The notes beneath the pieces are model-generated. The model worked only from the letters and a program-made list of their open reading frames with translations. It was not told the origin of the DNA and ran no database searches. Below, piece by piece: positions 61,608 to 64,000 of a stretch of 64,000 nt of DNA. Source of the stretch: Bacteroides clarus YIT 12056 (GTDB lineage: Bacteria > Bacteroidota > Bacteroidia > Bacteroidales > Bacteroidaceae); NCBI RefSeq assembly GCF_900129655.1, contig NZ_FQWK01000004.1, positions 1-64,000 of the forward strand, written 5' to 3'. Made by a program: the position numbers and the translations under genes. The stretch's first letter is position 1. Each line of letters begins with the position of its first letter.

Positions 61608-61640
61608 GGGTTATGAGTTATAAGTTATGGGTTATGGGTT
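61608..61640. repeat. GTTATGA-type arm between the DUF3298 gene and rsmG
   Basis: GGGTTATGAGTTATAAGTTATGG-like heptamers, in the same style as 14671 and 15986. It holds the stop codon of the DUF3298 gene and ends 4 bp before the rsmG ATG. GCGCAACCC is adjacent on the minus strand. Confidence 0.75.
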
Positions 61641-62489
61641 GCGCAGGTCGTTCAGCGCCATTGTTTCGTCGCTCAGCAGGTGCTGCATCATTTCGTACGG
61701 CAATGTTATCTTTACAGGTCCCATTACATAGGGAGCGATGTCGTATACATTATAATAGAACGTGATGCCGTCCTTGCTCAGATAGAAGTTCTCGGTCGGC
61801 GTCAGGTCGCCGGTAGTGACGTATCCCATATCTTCCAGTTCCTGACGGGTGGCTACCTTATTGTCGGCCATGAGCTGGTTCCACAAGAGGTCGGTGAGCT
61901 GTTCCTTGTAGTCGTTCACAAACAAGTCGTCCAGGCGGATGGGAGCCAGGGTACGCAGGTCGAGGTTGAGGAAAGTGGACATGTAGATGCCGTGTGCGCC
62001 GCCGGTATATTCGTTGTAGTCTATACGGTAGACGAGCAGATGTCCGGTGTACAGTTGCACGTGGCTTTCGATACCTTTATAATAGGAGTACCATGCTCCC
62101 ATGTCTTCGGCGTTCTCCTTGTCCTGTTCGTCTTTCCTGTACATCGGTTCCAGGTCTTTGCGGTAGTCGCCGACGTACTTTTCGGTGTACTTCTTTACGG
62201 CTTCTTCGGTAGTCATGCCCATGTACTTCTCGCCGAAGCAGGCGGAAAGGAAATAGGTGTTCAGACTGTCCTTCATCTTCTCGTCGGCCGACCGGGAAGC
62301 GTATGTAAGGTTGATGATGAGGTTGCATGCCGGTTTGGCGGTATCACCGAAGAGGTGGGCGGTTTCGTTCACTTGTATGCTGTCGAACTCCAGCGCTCCG
62401 GCGTTTTTGTTCATGATGTTACCGCAAGAAAAGAAAAAGCCGCTTGCCGCAAGCAGAAGGACAAGTAGGCTGACAGTTTGCTTTTTCAT
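61632..62489 (-). CDS. DUF4163/DUF3298 lipoprotein (RsiV-like C-terminus)
   Basis: A 285-residue lipoprotein with a signal ending ASGFFFSCG (lipobox Cys near 22). The N-terminal region resembles DUF4163 (about 35-130). The C-terminal DUF3298 domain (about 160-265) has IDYNEYTGGAHGIYMSTFLN, LRLDDLF-like and NFYLSKDGITFYYNVYDIAP segments. DUF3298 is also found in the anti-sigma factor RsiV, where it binds lysozyme; here there is no anti-sigma part, so a periplasmic binding role is only suggested. Four codons upstream an alternative ATG (62501) exists. Its end is embedded in a heptamer repeat. Confidence 0.85.
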   Translation of the reverse strand: MKKQTVSLLVLLLAASGFFFSCGNIMNKNAGALEFDSIQVNETAHLFGDTAKPACNLIINLTYASRSADEKMKDSLNTYFLSACFGEKYMGMTTEEAVKKYTEKYVGDYRKDLEPMYRKDEQDKENAEDMGAWYSYYKGIESHVQLYTGHLLVYRIDYNEYTGGAHGIYMSTFLNLDLRTLAPIRLDDLFVNDYKEQLTDLLWNQLMADNKVATRQELEDMGYVTTGDLTPTENFYLSKDGITFYYNVYDIAPYVMGPVKITLPYEMMQHLLSDETMALNDLRNP

Positions 62490-62611
62490 ATCGAGTTTCA
62501 TTTATAAATCAACATTTCATTCGGGAATCTTTATCGACAAATATAGAACTTATTAACGAACTCCACACATAAAAAAGGAAAAATTAATTCCTGCGAACGG
62601 TTAAAACTTTC

Positions 62612-62619
62612 TATCTTTG
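62612..62619 (+). promoter_or_regulatory. Promoter -7 box for the HYC_CC_PP gene
   Basis: TATCTTTG, 9 bp before the ATG at 62629, giving a very short leader. Confidence 0.6.
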
Positions 62620-62628
62620 CCGCCGTCT

Positions 62629-63027
62629 ATGAAGAGGCTCCGTTACATATTCGCCATATTGATATCCTCACTTATTATCATAAGTGGGGCGGGAGTTTCC
62701 ATTATCCATTATTGCTGTTCGGGATGCCGGATGGAGCAACGCTGCTGCACGTCCGGTTGTTCGGAATGTGAGAAGGCGCACTACGCGTCGCAGGAAACCT
62801 GTAAAGATACGGGCTGTACCACCGTTCACTACAAAGTGGATGTGGTGAAGCATGTGCAGGAAGCGTCTTCGACAGTACCCGTATGCACGCTGTACTGCGA
62901 GCAGTTGCCGCAGTTCGGTTGCCTGTTGCCGGTGGAACTGCCGGTGACCGGAACGCAAGTCTATTCACCGCCGAGATATTGCGGTTCCAGGCATTATCTG
63001 GCGCTTTATTCCACACTGCTTATTTAG
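62629..63027 (+). CDS. HYC_CC_PP family small membrane protein
   Basis: A 132-residue Cys-rich protein. One N-terminal hydrophobic helix (about 6-24) is followed by SIIHYCCSGC (the HYC motif), several Cys pairs (RCCTSGCSEC) and, near the end, YSPPRYCG (the PP motif). These three signatures define the Bacteroidetes HYC_CC_PP family, usually encoded next to a TonB-dependent receptor, as here. The Cys/His content suggests metal handling at the envelope, perhaps copper, but that is inference. The start was set at the ATG at 62629; TTG at 62617 lies in the promoter. Confidence 0.8.
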   Translation: MKRLRYIFAILISSLIIISGAGVSIIHYCCSGCRMEQRCCTSGCSECEKAHYASQETCKDTGCTTVHYKVDVVKHVQEASSTVPVCTLYCEQLPQFGCLLPVELPVTGTQVYSPPRYCGSRHYLALYSTLLI

Positions 63028-63035
63028 AGAGACAT

Positions 63036-63233
63036 CCTTGCGGGACGGCGTTTGTTTCCTGCCGGGGAACGGTCTGTTCCTCACCGTGAAACATGTTGTT
63101 CCCTGCCGGGGAACGATACGTTTCATCCCATGGAACAAACAGTTTCATCCCGCGGAACGAATCGTTTCACCTCACGGGATTGGTATTTTCATCTCGTAAG
63201 ACGGATATTTCCATCCCGTGAGGCGAATAATTG
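63036..63233. repeat. 22-bp-period degenerate palindromic array, site D
   Basis: Nine consecutive 22-bp units start at 63036, 63058, 63080, 63102, 63124, 63146, 63168, 63190 and 63212. They include CATCCCATGGAACAAACAG, CATCCCGCGGAACGAATCG, CACCTCACGGGATTGGT, CATCTCGTAAGACGGATA and CATCCCGTGAGGCGAATA. The unit at 63190 differs from site A unit 2 at only two of 22 positions. It is the longest copy and fills the gap between the HYC_CC_PP gene and the TonB receptor; the rest of the gap to 63337 has no recognised feature. Confidence 0.88.
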
Positions 63234-63337
63234 CTATGATTATCCGCAATGACGCCTTTATTATCATTTACGGGCGCCATGCCGGATAACCGTTTATTTG
63301 TTTTATTGTCACATTTCAAAATAAGAAAGAATCAGAT

Positions 63338-64000
63338 ATGAAATATATATGGTTAATGTTGCTGTTCTTCCCCTTTATCACTTTGCGGGCGCAGGTAAAG
63401 GGAACGGTAAAAGATAATCTCGGTGAACCGGTTGCCGGAGCCAACCTTTTCTGGATGGGAACGACACAGGGCGCCACCACCTCTGCCGACGGGAGCTTCT
63501 CCCTCGCAAAGCCTGCCGGTAAGCACATGCTGGTAGTCAGCTTCATCGGTTTCGAGAACGATACGATACATGTGAACGGACGTGATGAAACGCTCGACAT
63601 AGTTCTTCGCGAAGGGGTGGAACTGAGCGAAGTCAATGTTGTCAGCCGTAAGCTCGGAACCATGAAACTGCGGAGCAGCGTGATGAATGAGGATATGATA
63701 AGCAGCGCCGAACTGACCCGCGCCGCCTGTTGCAACCTCGGAGAGAGTTTCGTAACCAACCCTTCGGTGGACGTGACCTATTCCGATGCCGCTACGGGCG
63801 CCAAGCAAATCAAGCTGTTAGGATTGTCCGGCACTTACGTACAGATGATGACGGAAAACATTCCCAACTTTCGGGGAGTGGCCGCTCCGTACGGGCTGGG
63901 CTATGTGCCCGGCCCGTGGATGCAAAGCATACAGGTGAGCAAGGGCAGCGCATCCGTCAAAAACGGTTACGAGGCCATCACCGGGCAAATCAATGTGGAG
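63338..64000 (+). CDS. TonB-dependent receptor, partial (N-terminal 221 residues)
   Basis: The frame is open from the ATG at 63338 to the right edge. It has a signal peptide (MKYIWLMLLFFPFITLRAQ), a carboxypeptidase-regulatory-like domain (about 20-105, VKGTVKDNLGEPVAGANLF) and the start of a TonB plug (about 125 on: AELTRAACCNLGESFVTNPS, IKLLGLSGTYVQMMTENIPN, INVE). The 'CCNLGESF' plug with the preceding HYC_CC_PP gene suggests a receptor for a metal or metal complex. The barrel lies outside the window. The 22-bp array (site D) occupies its upstream region. Confidence 0.85.
   Translation, partial: MKYIWLMLLFFPFITLRAQVKGTVKDNLGEPVAGANLFWMGTTQGATTSADGSFSLAKPAGKHMLVVSFIGFENDTIHVNGRDETLDIVLREGVELSEVNVVSRKLGTMKLRSSVMNEDMISSAELTRAACCNLGESFVTNPSVDVTYSDAATGAKQIKLLGLSGTYVQMMTENIPNFRGVAAPYGLGYVPGPWMQSIQVSKGSASVKNGYEAITGQINVE

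Noticed and set aside
1..64000. tRNA or rRNA genes
   Set aside because: I looked for T-arm and CCA-end patterns and for rRNA core sequences while reading and found none convincing; a covariance search would be decisive.

Overview
The window reads as chromosomal DNA of a Bacteroidales bacterium, most likely a Bacteroides species. The reasons are: many promoters of the Bacteroides TAnnTTTG type (most often TATCTTTG); a HU-HIG DNA-binding protein with a 'smalltalk' peptide, DUF4248 and a VirE-N/DUF3987 protein; SusC/Oar-like TonB-dependent receptors; a complete Na+-translocating NADH:quinone reductase (nqrABCDEF); and secreted PepC-type peptidase, DUF5686, HYC_CC_PP and DUF3298 proteins. I see no rRNA, tRNA, transposase, integrase or CRISPR array.

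Layout. 1-6.7 kb is an accessory block: smalltalk peptide (cut by the edge), HU-like protein, two small Cys-rich paralogues, DUF4248, a MntA/HepT toxin-antitoxin pair, a VirE-N/DUF3987 primase-helicase-like protein and two unusual repeat or structured intergenic regions. 6.8-12.4 kb holds a sensor kinase and an Oar-like TonB receptor. 12.5-19 kb is a minus-strand run: EEP-family hydrolase, hydroxyacid dehydrogenase, rarA, a four-helix-bundle gene framed by inverted repeats, and DUF5686. 19-32 kb: beta-barrel protein, UDP-GlcNAc 2-epimerase, TRIC-like channel, ECF-type sigma factor, carboxylase/decarboxylase subunit, hybrid kinase, glycosyltransferase, Omp85-like barrel and PepC. 32-38 kb is the nqr operon. 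38-43.7 kb: an AAA/PD-(D/E)XK protein, then a leader RNA with an apparent terminator switch ahead of an outer-membrane protein and a surface lipoprotein. 43.8-49 kb: DEAD-box helicase and a serine biosynthesis cluster (serC, serA, DUF1015). 49-57.4 kb: small metabolic and transport genes, YigZ, CDGSH protein, a HpaII-like restriction enzyme without a methylase, nitroreductase and TrhA. 57.4-62.5 kb: gcvP, an MBL hydrolase, rsmG and a DUF3298 lipoprotein. 62.6-64 kb: HYC_CC_PP protein and a TonB receptor cut by the right edge.

The most unusual signals lie between genes. (1) Degenerate arrays with an exact 22-bp period, built from a near-palindrome, at 1936-2067, 19975-20084 and 63036-63233; units differ almost only by transitions. 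Other 22-bp-period tracts of different sequence lie at 39785-39960, 22049-22200 and 53847-53912. (2) A 10-bp-period array at 940-1168. (3) A family of inverted-repeat elements made of short oligomers, several with a GCGCAGC core. They sit at the 3' ends of genes and often supply the stop codon and last residues; one carries the four-helix-bundle gene. (4) A two-state leader RNA at 40246-40452. (5) A second palindromic repeat family whose half-copy is translated in frame inside an outer-membrane protein gene.
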